Positions 15,197 to 23,465 of a stretch of DNA of 64,000 nucleotides are shown here, piece by piece (the first letter of the stretch is position 1; the number at the start of each line of letters is the position of its first letter). Made by a program: the position numbers and the translations under genes. The stretch is from a virus. Under the pieces are notes generated by a model. That model saw only the letters and a list, made by a program, of their open reading frames with translations. It searched no databases and was not told the DNA's origin. The stretch spans positions 1 to 64,000 of the IMG/VR virus record IMGVR_UViG_3300030012_002336; one strand, given 5' to 3'.

Positions 15197-16255
15197 ATGG
15201 CAAAAGTTTATAATTGTACTTTCAGTGCTATAAAGGAACAGTTAGAAGACTTTGGTTTAGATGGGCAGCCTGTATATCAGGTTGCTCTATCTAGACAAAG
15301 TTGGGATATGGGTGAAGCTATATTCTGTAACCTTAATAACACTTATAAAGTATTTCAAAAATATTTTGATAAGGAGATAGACGTAGTAGATCTAACTCAA
15401 TATAAAAGAGCTTTTATATTTCCAGGATGTCCAGTATCATTACCTAGACTAAAGGAAGCATTAAGAGAGCATAAGATTACTGTAACAAATGATTTTAATA
15501 AAGCTGATTGTTTTATAACTCATTATGATTATGGTCACTATCATAGTGATGGTGAGTCAATTAGAATTAATAGTATGCTATTTAAAGCTATCAACTATGA
15601 AGCTATGGATATTAGTACAAGTATAAATTTAGCTGATAGAGCTAATGAACCAAATGTAGATCCTAATATTCAAATTGTATTTGATGATAAGATGGCTGAG
15701 ACATATAGCAGAAATAGTATTGACTATGATGCAAATTTATATGAGTCTTATGTATTTACACCTTTAGCTGTTCAGATTGCTTATAGAATTAGACATGAAC
15801 AAATACCTGTTATATATGCTGAGACATGTTTGAATGAGTCAGCAAATAAAAGAGTGCTTGATCAACAACTAATGGATGATATGATTAGAATGATTAAGGA
15901 GGGTAGTTCTGAGGAACAGGAGTTAGTAAAGAAAATGGTTCCTGCTATTGACTATAGAAAGAAAAAACACCTTCTATGGAATATGGCAAGAGAAGTTAAT
16001 GGTTACATGTATAGATTTAATAGAGATAAAGATATGAACTATTGGATGGACAAATCTAACTTTAATAAATATGGACGTGCAACTGCTGAAGATATGATTA
16101 AATATCTTGAAGAAGAAGAATGTCTTGATTCAGAATCATTTAGGTATCTTGAACCTATTGTTCGTAAAGAAATTTGTATTAGTAATAGAGAACTATATAC
16201 ATTTAAAGTACAAGTTAAAGAAGAGTATAGAAAATATTTAAAACCAAAAACATGA
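15197..16255 (+). CDS. Hypothetical protein A of the MoxR/VWA unit (352 aa)
   Basis: No family was recognised. The segment FPGCPVSLPRLKEALREHKITVTNDFNKADCFITHYDYG (residues about 75-115) aligns with FRFPRLSLSRDKVKILQEKFDLKLKRDFHQADYGIVSEKYF of the next gene, so the two are probably paralogues sharing an N-terminal domain. The C-terminal two thirds are helical and charged. It lies one base after the MoxR gene and overlaps its paralogue by 4. A strong hairpin (15263-15287) sits 67 bases into the coding region. It may be a client or adaptor of the ATPase. Confidence 0.75.
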   Translation: MAKVYNCTFSAIKEQLEDFGLDGQPVYQVALSRQSWDMGEAIFCNLNNTYKVFQKYFDKEIDVVDLTQYKRAFIFPGCPVSLPRLKEALREHKITVTNDFNKADCFITHYDYGHYHSDGESIRINSMLFKAINYEAMDISTSINLADRANEPNVDPNIQIVFDDKMAETYSRNSIDYDANLYESYVFTPLAVQIAYRIRHEQIPVIYAETCLNESANKRVLDQQLMDDMIRMIKEGSSEEQELVKKMVPAIDYRKKKHLLWNMAREVNGYMYRFNRDKDMNYWMDKSNFNKYGRATAEDMIKYLEEEECLDSESFRYLEPIVRKEICISNRELYTFKVQVKEEYRKYLKPKT

Positions 16256-17514
16256 CAGATTTAAAACAATTATGGTTAATTGATATTGACCCAAGTAACT
16301 GTGACACAATAAATAATACTTTAGTAATGCAAAACGGTAGTATTAAAGTAAAACAATTGGGTCATTATATAGAATCAGATGATACTAGTGGTAGATATGG
16401 AGGTAGAGCTAAAAACCCAAAGATTAAAGAGATAATGAGTGGTATTGGAACTATTACATCTGATGATCTTAAGAATGCTAATTCACTATTTAGATTTCCT
16501 AGACTTAGTTTATCAAGAGATAAAGTTAAGATACTACAAGAAAAGTTTGATCTTAAGTTGAAAAGAGATTTTCATCAGGCAGACTATGGTATTGTATCTG
16601 AAAAGTATTTTGATGGATTATTTGTTACTAGGTGGCTTGCACAAGCAGATCCTGCAGATGTACTTGCTTGGGCAGGAGTTTATCAAGATTGTTTTGAAGA
16701 TGATCTTTATAATGAAATTGTAAATGCACTAAACAAAATACCTGCAGATGCTCATGTTGTATTTGAGTCAGAGTGGTTTAGTTCATATTACCACGAGGGT
16801 GCTAGTAATCTTGATAGATATTCTAAGATGGCTGAAAAAGCAAGAGACATAGGTAGAAATACTAAGTATCATTATTATATTGAATCATTAAATCAGTGGA
16901 ATGATATACAGGCTAATTTATCTAAACTTGTTTGGGACAGTAATATTAATGATATTGCTACAGAAGACTCTGAAGTATTAACAGAAGAGATGTACATACA
17001 ACTTAAAACTATGCTTGGTTGGGAAAAGACTGAAAGTGGTTGTGGTTGGCAAGGTACTAGGGACAAAGAGAATATGAACTTAGCTTTGAGCATCATTGCT
17101 AATTGTAATATTCAAAAGTCTCATACATATTTAGCACTATTATTTTCATTTTTAAGTGACTCTATGAAAGATTCATCTGTTTGGAATACTGTTAACTTTA
17201 AGTCCGTAAGGAAGAAGTTTTATAAGTATATACAACTAGGTGGTTGGAACTGGTGTCATAATTATAATTACTTGATTGAATATCTAGTTAAAGATAATGC
17301 ATTAACTGAAATTGCTTGGAAAGAAGTTGCTCAGAAGATGTATGATGATGTATTATCATCTCAGATGGGTATTGATAGTAAAAATAATTTTAGTATCAGT
17401 CCTGATAGTATTCAACTAAATCCGGAACTTAAAGAGAAGATAATTCCAACTCAAGAAGATCTACAGTATATGGAAGATCTTGTTGATATGCACACTGAAT
17501 CACATAGATTATGA
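16252..17514 (+). CDS. Hypothetical protein B of the MoxR/VWA unit (420 aa)
   Basis: The 420-residue protein shares a domain with the gene before it: RLSLSRDKVKILQEKF, then RDFHQADYGIVSE (residues about 85-120). The rest is helical, rich in Trp and Tyr, with no recognised motif. It overlaps the upstream paralogue and the downstream nuclease gene by 4 bases each. Retention of two diverged copies beside a MoxR/VWA pair suggests they form a heteromeric partner or two alternative clients of the machine. Confidence 0.75.
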   Translation: MTDLKQLWLIDIDPSNCDTINNTLVMQNGSIKVKQLGHYIESDDTSGRYGGRAKNPKIKEIMSGIGTITSDDLKNANSLFRFPRLSLSRDKVKILQEKFDLKLKRDFHQADYGIVSEKYFDGLFVTRWLAQADPADVLAWAGVYQDCFEDDLYNEIVNALNKIPADAHVVFESEWFSSYYHEGASNLDRYSKMAEKARDIGRNTKYHYYIESLNQWNDIQANLSKLVWDSNINDIATEDSEVLTEEMYIQLKTMLGWEKTESGCGWQGTRDKENMNLALSIIANCNIQKSHTYLALLFSFLSDSMKDSSVWNTVNFKSVRKKFYKYIQLGGWNWCHNYNYLIEYLVKDNALTEIAWKEVAQKMYDDVLSSQMGIDSKNNFSISPDSIQLNPELKEKIIPTQEDLQYMEDLVDMHTESHRL

Positions 17515-18497
17515 TAGATAAAATCAAAGAAGATCTGTTTTACAAGGGAGAGTTTAGCTTCAGCTACTCTTCCTTAAACAGGTTATTATTTTCACCCAAA
17601 CTCTTTTATAGAGATTATATTCTTAAAGAAAGGGAACTTAAGATGGAAAAACATCTTATTGAAGGTAGGTTAGTGCACTTACTTCTTCTTGAGCCAGACC
17701 GGTTTGATGAAGAGTTTAAAGTAGTGCCTACTAGAATTCCTTCAGACTCTCTTCGTAAAGTATTGTATGATATTAGTCAACACACTGATCTTACAGAGCT
17801 TAGCATTATAGATGATAAAATAATATTACAATCACTTAAAAATGTTGGTCTATATCAATCGTTAAAAGATGAGTCTAAACGTATTGCTAAAGTACGCACT
17901 CCAGAATGTGAAGATTATTATGGTTTCAAGACAAACTCAACAGGTTTAGAAGTTATTGATAATGACATATTAACTAGAGCAACAGAAAGAGTTGATATAA
18001 TAAAGTCTAACAAAGATGTTATGGCTTTACTTATGGAACAAGGTACTGATTGGGATTTAGATCATATTCAAGTATATAATGAGAAAAAATTAAACTGTAA
18101 TTTAAATAATTACAAGTTTGGTTTAAAAGGTATTATAGATAAGTATATAGTTGATGATGAGTCAAAGACAATAACTATTGTAGATATTAAAACTACTGCA
18201 AAACCATTAGAAAACTTTGCAGAAACTGTAGATTTTTACAATTATTGGCTTCAAGCAGCTATATATTCATTACTTGTTATTAAAAATGTTGATGAAAACC
18301 AACAAGATTATAAAATTATTTTTAAATTTGTAGCTATAGATAAGTATGATCAAGTCTATGCGTTTCCTGTATCAGAGTCAACATTACTAAGATGGATGAA
18401 TGAATTAAATAGAGCATTAAAACTAGCAAATTATCATTACAGTGAAAGAAAATATGACTTACCATATGAATTTGCAAACGGTAATGTAATACTATGA
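17511..18497 (+). CDS. PD-(D/E)XK exonuclease (RecB/YqaJ/RecE-like)
   Basis: The N-terminus has the nuclease-family box FSFSYSSLNRLLFSPKLFY and EGRLVHLLLLEPDRFDEEF. The catalytic core is GLKGIIDKYIVDDESKTITIVDIKTT, giving the Asp, then Asp-x-Lys of the PD-(D/E)XK site, followed by a helix with YWLQAAIYSLLV (the QxxxY element). This matches phage exonucleases of the RecE/YqaJ/Cas4 kind that resect DNA ends to feed a strand-annealing protein; a Sak4-like ATPase is encoded upstream. A 10-bp hairpin with one G-T pair (17544-17575) lies 33 bases into the gene. Confidence 0.85.
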   Translation: MIDKIKEDLFYKGEFSFSYSSLNRLLFSPKLFYRDYILKERELKMEKHLIEGRLVHLLLLEPDRFDEEFKVVPTRIPSDSLRKVLYDISQHTDLTELSIIDDKIILQSLKNVGLYQSLKDESKRIAKVRTPECEDYYGFKTNSTGLEVIDNDILTRATERVDIIKSNKDVMALLMEQGTDWDLDHIQVYNEKKLNCNLNNYKFGLKGIIDKYIVDDESKTITIVDIKTTAKPLENFAETVDFYNYWLQAAIYSLLVIKNVDENQQDYKIIFKFVAIDKYDQVYAFPVSESTLLRWMNELNRALKLANYHYSERKYDLPYEFANGNVIL

Positions 18498-19048
18498 AGA
18501 AAATTTATGAATCTTATTTTCAAAAGAGCAAGGTGTTTTTGTACCCCTTGCTCAATATACCTAAAGGTGTTAGGTTTGTTCCTAGTCAAACATATTTAAC
18601 TTGGGAAGATCAATTTACTCTATCTAAGTATAAATTAATATCACTTTATAAGATTGATCCAGATTGTAAAGACTTTGAACTCTTTCATAAAGAAACATTA
18701 AAGGCTAATCCTTTTTATGAATATTATGAAAAAATAGATAAAGAGTCTCACATATATGTATTTAATATATCTAATTATAAAAATGATTTAAATAAATTTA
18801 TTAAAGGTCAGTATTCAAAAATGACAAAAAAAACTAAAAAAATAATTACTAAGTTTTTTGGAAAGTCTGGCACTATATCAGAATATATTGAAAGTTATCT
18901 TTATCCTGAAAAATATTTTGAAACTTATTCAGATATACTTAATGTACCTGTAGAAGATTTAGAAAACGTAGGGGAGCTTTGTGATAAGCCAGATTTAGAA
19001 AGAGAAACATTTAAAAATATTTTGGTAGCACTAAGTTTATTTAAATAA
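18494..19048 (+). CDS. Conserved-looking phage protein (184 aa)
   Basis: The 184-residue protein starts YESYFQKSKVFLYPLLNIPKGVRFVPSQTYL and ends with ESYLYPEKYFETYSDILNVPVEDL. I recall similar proteins from Bacteroidota phages but no function. It overlaps the nuclease gene by 4 bases. A perfect 8-bp GC-rich inverted repeat, GAGCAAGG/CCTTGCTC (18526-18553), lies 32 bases inside the gene. Transcription seems to restart just after this gene. Confidence 0.75.
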   Translation: MKKIYESYFQKSKVFLYPLLNIPKGVRFVPSQTYLTWEDQFTLSKYKLISLYKIDPDCKDFELFHKETLKANPFYEYYEKIDKESHIYVFNISNYKNDLNKFIKGQYSKMTKKTKKIITKFFGKSGTISEYIESYLYPEKYFETYSDILNVPVEDLENVGELCDKPDLERETFKNILVALSLFK

Positions 19049-19054
19049 TTTATA

Positions 19055-19062
19055 TATATTTG
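19055..19062 (+). promoter_or_regulatory. -7 promoter element
   Basis: TATATTTG followed by TAAAAACTAAAAATCAA, 22 bases before the ATG at 19085. The whole context matches the promoter at 6246, including the A-rich leader. Confidence 0.6.
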
Positions 19063-19084
19063 TAAAAACTAAAAATCAATAACT

Positions 19085-19516
19085 ATGGCTAATAAAGTAG
19101 AAAAATCAATGATGCTCGTTAAGAGTTCTTTTGGTCCAATGAAAAGCTTCAAGCTTATGCCCATCTCTAATGATTGTCCTTTTGTAGAATGTTTATTTTC
19201 ACCATCTGAAAAAATTATGGTAATTATAACTAAAGTAAAGAAACAATCTTATCATATGGTTGCAAAATTAGATGATAATGGAGATGAAGTACCTGTTAAA
19301 GGTAAACCAAGAGCAAATGGAAAGAAAGTCAAAGAAGAAAGAAGAATGGTTGATACCTTCTCTGAGCACTATATAGTGACAGAAGAAGAGATTAGAGAGA
19401 TAATCAATATGTTTGCAATCAATCCAAAGGCTTTTGATCTTGATGAATTTTTCAGTTTAGAAACTGGATCTAATCTTATTACTCCAAAAATGGAGCCTAT
19501 AACTACAAAAGCGTGA
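19085..19516 (+). CDS. Hypothetical protein (143 aa)
   Basis: The 143-residue product has a beta-rich N-terminal part (SFKLMPISNDCPFVECLFSPSEKIMVIITKV) and a helical acidic C-terminal part. It may bind nucleic acid: the Lys- and Arg-rich central loop GKPRANGKKVKEERR would suit this. No family was recognised. It has its own promoter. Its stop overlaps the GTG start of the small membrane protein gene (GTGA). Confidence 0.7.
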   Translation: MANKVEKSMMLVKSSFGPMKSFKLMPISNDCPFVECLFSPSEKIMVIITKVKKQSYHMVAKLDDNGDEVPVKGKPRANGKKVKEERRMVDTFSEHYIVTEEEIREIINMFAINPKAFDLDEFFSLETGSNLITPKMEPITTKA

Positions 19517-19674
19517 TCAAGTTTATAAAAACATTAGCTGGTATGCTACTATTAAGTTTACTAGTTATAGTATTTATAATACTTGTTATATTTAAAGTTA
19601 TAGTTATTACTGTAACTTATATAGAAAACTCTTTGTGTGAAATGATAAAAAAATGTTTGGGCACTGATCTTTAG
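19513..19674 (+). CDS. Small membrane protein (53 aa, GTG start)
   Basis: A GTG at 19513, inside the stop region of the upstream gene (GTGA overlap), starts a 53-residue frame. It has one long hydrophobic helix (residues about 9-34, nearly all Leu, Ile, Val) and a short tail with two Cys. The frame ends 28 bases before a strong terminator, so it closes the transcript. Translation is inferred from the overlap and clean frame. It could be an envelope-active early protein. Confidence 0.5.
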   Translation: MIKFIKTLAGMLLLSLLVIVFIILVIFKVIVITVTYIENSLCEMIKKCLGTDL

Positions 19675-19701
19675 TGCTTGGTTGTTTGTTTTCATTTTTA
19701 G

Positions 19702-19734
19702 GGAGGTTGTGTCATGGCAACCTCCTTTTTTTTT
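19702..19734 (+). terminator. Rho-independent terminator
   Basis: GGAGGTTG (19702-19709) pairs perfectly with CAACCTCC (19718-19725) over loop TGTCATGG, followed directly by nine T. This is the clearest terminator in the window and ends the 19085-19674 transcript. Confidence 0.92.
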
Positions 19735-19745
19735 AAATTAAAATT

Positions 19746-20456
19746 ATGAACGTAAAAGAAATACAAGAAAAATTTATGAATAAGCTCTCAGATGCTGCTG
19801 AGAGTCCATATGAAAGCTGGGTAGATGCACTTTGGAATACAGTAAATTCTAAAGCATTCTCTGATCCACTATTAGCGTTAGCTAAGGAAGTTGATAATGG
19901 TAAGAAGTTTACACCAAAATTTCCTGATTTACTTAAGGCATATGAGATGTGTCCATATAGAGATCTTAAAGTTGTTATTGTTGGACAAGATCCATACCCC
20001 CAAGAAGGAGTTGCTGACGGAATAGCATTTAGTTGTTCAAAGACTAACAAGGAACAGCCATCATTAAGATACATCTTTGATGAATTACAAAGACAGTATC
20101 CAGATGCAACCAGAGACTGTGATCTAAGTAGATGGTCTAAGCAAGGCGTGCTTATGTTAAACACAGCACTTACATGTGAAGTAGATAACATTGGCGCTCA
20201 TGTTAATATATGGAAGCATTGGAGTCAATGTATATTTGGACATATTTTAACTGATCATCCAAAGATACTTGAGTTTGTATTTATGGGTGCTAAAGCAAAA
20301 CCTTTTGCAAAATATATTCCTAATGATCACAATAAACATTTTGTTGCACATCCTGCAGCTGCTGCATACCGTGGTGGTAAATGGGATTCAGACAATCTAT
20401 TTAAAAAGATAAATGAAAACTTAATTAATAATGGTGAAGAACCAATAAATTGGTAA
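19746..20456 (+). CDS. ung: Uracil-DNA glycosylase, family 1
   Basis: The catalytic motif is GQDPYPQEGVADGIAFS with Asp at residue 82. SLRYIFDEL and NTALT segments lie in their usual places. The leucine-loop motif is HPAAAAYRGGKW in place of the common HPSPLSAYRG, an acceptable variant. At 236 residues it is a normal length for Ung. It removes uracil from DNA and is a recurrent gene in crAss-like phages. Presence of Ung argues that the phage does not use uracil in place of thymine. Hairpin CTCTCAG/CTGAGAG (19785-19804) lies 39 bases inside the gene. Confidence 0.93.
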   Translation: MNVKEIQEKFMNKLSDAAESPYESWVDALWNTVNSKAFSDPLLALAKEVDNGKKFTPKFPDLLKAYEMCPYRDLKVVIVGQDPYPQEGVADGIAFSCSKTNKEQPSLRYIFDELQRQYPDATRDCDLSRWSKQGVLMLNTALTCEVDNIGAHVNIWKHWSQCIFGHILTDHPKILEFVFMGAKAKPFAKYIPNDHNKHFVAHPAAAAYRGGKWDSDNLFKKINENLINNGEEPINW

Positions 20457-20458
20457 CT

Positions 20459-20683
20459 ATGAGTTCAAGAAGTAAATGGAAATTATATTATTTTGCATTA
20501 TTTTTATGGTATTTATTTTTAGCCTCTCTTGTTGGTTGCGAAAAGCAACTTGAAGAACAGATATGTTGTGATTGGGATGCTACAAATTTTGATCCTGAAT
20601 ATAATGGTCACAATGTAAATCAACTATACTTTACAAACAGTTCATTATGTAATGATGATGTTTGTATCTATGAAAACTATTAA
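20459..20683 (+). CDS. Small lipoprotein with one Cys-rich surface repeat
   Basis: I start at the ATG at 20459 (74 aa), two bases after the UDG stop. The N-terminus has Arg/Lys residues, a hydrophobic core (YYFALFLWYLFLASLVG) and a lipobox LVGC, so it should be lipidated. The mature part is short: residues CDWDATNFDP match C-x-D-x-x-A-x-N-[FY]-D-P of the repeats in the large secreted protein at 28135-31119, and TNSSLC resembles the end of that repeat. It lies between UDG and DNA polymerase, hence in the early block. Superinfection exclusion by a surface lipoprotein is a plausible role, unproven. Confidence 0.75.
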   Translation: MSSRSKWKLYYFALFLWYLFLASLVGCEKQLEEQICCDWDATNFDPEYNGHNVNQLYFTNSSLCNDDVCIYENY

Positions 20684-20685
20684 AT

Positions 20686-22590
20686 ATGAATCACTGGGTA
20701 ATGGATTATGAAACCCTAGTGGACTGTTTTGTTGGTGTATTTAAACACTACAAGACTGAAGAAACTAAAGTCTTTGCTATATGTAAACAGCGTAATGACT
20801 TTAGTAAGTTCCTAGAGTTTCTTAAAGAAAATACGGAAAATAAAGAGTGGCATATATCCTACAATGGATTAGCATTTGATGCACAGATCACTCATTATAT
20901 TATAAAACATTACAAAGATTGGAAATCAATGAATGGAAAAGACATTGCTCGTGAGATATATTCTTATGCACAGAGTTGTATAGATAAAGCTCATAGTGGT
21001 GAGTTTCAAGAGTATCCTGAATGGCATATGTGTATTAAACAAATAGATGTATTTAAATTAAATCATTGGGATAACATGGCCAAGAGATCTAGTCTTAAAT
21101 GGATAGAGTATACTATGGACTGGGATAACATCTTAGATATGCCTATACATCATGATACAGAGATAAATACACAGGATCAGTTAGATCTAGTTATTGAATA
21201 CTGTATTAATGATGTAGAAGCAACTAAGGAGATCTTTAATAGATGTAAACCTTTGATTGCATTAAGAAAGAACTTAACTGAAAAGTATAATATTAATTTG
21301 TTTAGTGCATCTGAACCAAGAATAAGTAAAGAAATCTTTGCTTACTATCTTAGTAAAGAACTAGATATGCCACGGTATGAAGTTAAGAAGTTAAGAACAT
21401 TTAGAAATGTAATTAAAGTTAAAGATCTTATACTAGAATATATTAAGTTTGATACAGTAGAGTTTAAATCTTTACTAGAAAGGTTTAGAACAGTTGAAGT
21501 TAATCCTAATTATACTAAAGGTGGATTTAGATCTTCCGTTGTATATAAAGGTGTAAAGACTGACTTTGGATTAGGTGGTGCTCATGGTGCTACTGCACCT
21601 GGAGTATATGAGTCTGATACTAAGAGAGTTATAATGTCTTCTGATGTTACTAGCTTCTATCCTAACTTAGCTATTGTTAATAAGTATGCACCGGCTCATA
21701 TACCTAAAGAAAAGTTTTGTGAATTATATCAATGGTTCTTTGATGAAAGAAAGAAGATACCAAAAAGTGATCCAATGAACTATGTATATAAAATTATCTT
21801 AAACTCAACTTACGGGTTAAGTAATGATAAGAACTCTTTTCTATATGATCCTCAGTTTACTATGTTTATTACTGTTAATGGTCAACTTACACTAATGATG
21901 TTGTATGAAATGATTATGACTAGGATACCAGATGCTGTAGCACTTATGCAAAATACTGATGGTGTAGAAACTATTATACCACGTGAGCACATAGATGCTT
22001 ATATGGAAGTTTGCAAAGAGTGGGAACAGATAACCGGTCTTAATCTTGAACATGATCAGTATAGTAAACTAGTATTAGCTGATGTAAATAACTATATAGC
22101 TGTTGATACTAATGGTAAGTCTAAATGTAAAGGTAGATTTGAATATGAAGGTTTAGCTCTTCATAAGAACAAGTCTAAACTAATCATTCCAAAAGCATTA
22201 TATGCTTACTTTGTTGATGGAACTTTACCAGAACATACAATAAAACATAATAGAAATATTTTAGATTATTGTATTGGAGCTAAATCTAAGGGTGCATGGA
22301 GACAGCACTCTGTATATGTTAAGGATGGTGTTGCACATAAAGATGTGCTACAAAAAATTAACAGATACTACATCTCTAACAAAGGTTGTAAGATAGTTAA
22401 AATAAATAAAAGTGATAATAGAGAAATTCAATTAGAGTCTGGACAATGGGTCCAAACTGTAATGAATAAGATAGAAAATAAAAAATGGTCAGACTATGAC
22501 ATTAATGAGAAATATTATCTAAATGCAATTGAGAAAGAGATTAATAATATAATTGGTGTGAAAAATAATCAATTATTATTGTTTGAATAA
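20686..22590 (+). CDS. DNA polymerase, family B
   Basis: The 634-residue enzyme has both activities. The 3'-5' exonuclease shows ExoI D7-x-E9, ExoII NGLAFD (N60, D65) and ExoIII YCIND (Y172, D176). The polymerase shows motif A SSDVTSFYPNLA (D320), motif B KIILNSTYG (K369, N373, Y376, G377) and motif C QNTDGVE (D425; the first acidic residue is Asn, which is tolerated in the family). It is compact for a family-B enzyme. The last residues NNQLLLFE fit the bacterial sliding-clamp-binding motif, suggesting it uses the host clamp. It is the replicative polymerase of this phage. Confidence 0.95.
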   Translation: MNHWVMDYETLVDCFVGVFKHYKTEETKVFAICKQRNDFSKFLEFLKENTENKEWHISYNGLAFDAQITHYIIKHYKDWKSMNGKDIAREIYSYAQSCIDKAHSGEFQEYPEWHMCIKQIDVFKLNHWDNMAKRSSLKWIEYTMDWDNILDMPIHHDTEINTQDQLDLVIEYCINDVEATKEIFNRCKPLIALRKNLTEKYNINLFSASEPRISKEIFAYYLSKELDMPRYEVKKLRTFRNVIKVKDLILEYIKFDTVEFKSLLERFRTVEVNPNYTKGGFRSSVVYKGVKTDFGLGGAHGATAPGVYESDTKRVIMSSDVTSFYPNLAIVNKYAPAHIPKEKFCELYQWFFDERKKIPKSDPMNYVYKIILNSTYGLSNDKNSFLYDPQFTMFITVNGQLTLMMLYEMIMTRIPDAVALMQNTDGVETIIPREHIDAYMEVCKEWEQITGLNLEHDQYSKLVLADVNNYIAVDTNGKSKCKGRFEYEGLALHKNKSKLIIPKALYAYFVDGTLPEHTIKHNRNILDYCIGAKSKGAWRQHSVYVKDGVAHKDVLQKINRYYISNKGCKIVKINKSDNREIQLESGQWVQTVMNKIENKKWSDYDINEKYYLNAIEKEINNIIGVKNNQLLLFE

Positions 22591-22600
22591 GTTTTATTAT

Positions 22601-22608
22601 TATATTTG
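22601..22608 (+). promoter_or_regulatory. -7 promoter element
   Basis: TATATTTG with a TTTG at 22582-22585 in the position of the -33 box. It lies just after the polymerase stop and drives the DUF932-like gene. Confidence 0.6.
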
Positions 22609-22610
22609 CA

Positions 22611-22633
22611 ATGGGTACGGCTTCCGTGCCCAT
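22611..22633 (+). terminator. Hairpin after the polymerase gene
   Basis: ATGGGTACGG (22611-22620) pairs with CCGTGCCCAT (22624-22633) with one G-T pair and a 3-base loop. There is no good T-tract. It may end the polymerase transcript or form the 5' cap of the next mRNA, since it begins almost at the predicted transcription start. Confidence 0.5.
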
Positions 22634-22649
22634 TTAAAACCAATAAATT

Positions 22650-23465
22650 ATGGGATATACAAGACCAAGAAAAACTACTAAAGATTATTTGGTAGCAGCA
22701 CCGCTACCTAATCATGGAAAAACTTATACAGTTATTCCTCATAAAGATGTTATAGAGACAACTAAAACTCTATTAGACAACAGTGGATTTCAAATCACTA
22801 AAGAACTTTACAGAGCAAACATGAATGCTAAAGTAGCACAAGGTGTTTATCACCTTGCTTCAAATCAAGATGAAGAAATGGGGATGATGTTTGCTTGGAC
22901 TAATTCTTATGATAAAAGTACACGTTTTCAGTGTGCTGTAGGAGCTTTCGTAAATGTATGTAGTAATGGTATGTTATGTGGAGACATGGCAAACTATGCT
23001 AGAAAACATACAGGTAAAGCAGATCATGATATTCATACTCAAATAAGTTCACAAATTAAGTCAGCTAATAAGTATTATACTAAGTTAATTGATGATAAGA
23101 ATCAAATGAGAAAAATATTCTTACCTAAAAAAGATCAAGCAGAATTAGTTGGAAGATTATTCTTAGATGAAGAGATTATTGATTCATCACAAGTTTCTTG
23201 TATAAAAGCAGAAATGAAAGAACCATCTTATGATTATAAAGCTGATCTTAATAATGCTTGGACATTCTACAATCATATAACACATGCACTTAAAAAGTCA
23301 CATCCACGTACATGGATGAGTGATCAAGTTAAGTTTCATGAGTTTATGACTGCAGAATTACTTAGTCAAGCAGCACTTAAGGAGCAGGATACTAGTTGGC
23401 CTGTAGATTTTATAGCAGATATGGAAGCTCAAGAGTATGATACATTTGAAGAGTTTAAGATATAA
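22650..23465 (+). CDS. DUF932-like protein
   Basis: Residues about 80-115 (FAWTNSYDKSTRFQCAVGAFVNVCSNGMLCGD) match the signature of DUF932, a phage and plasmid family with conserved NS-D-S and VCSNG elements. The function of the family is not established; some members lie beside plasmid replication and antirestriction genes. The 271-residue length is within the family range. It has its own promoter with an upstream hairpin, and overlaps the radical-SAM-like gene by one base. A hairpin GGTAGC/GCTACC (22691-22708) lies 41 bases inside. Confidence 0.82.
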   Translation: MGYTRPRKTTKDYLVAAPLPNHGKTYTVIPHKDVIETTKTLLDNSGFQITKELYRANMNAKVAQGVYHLASNQDEEMGMMFAWTNSYDKSTRFQCAVGAFVNVCSNGMLCGDMANYARKHTGKADHDIHTQISSQIKSANKYYTKLIDDKNQMRKIFLPKKDQAELVGRLFLDEEIIDSSQVSCIKAEMKEPSYDYKADLNNAWTFYNHITHALKKSHPRTWMSDQVKFHEFMTAELLSQAALKEQDTSWPVDFIADMEAQEYDTFEEFKI

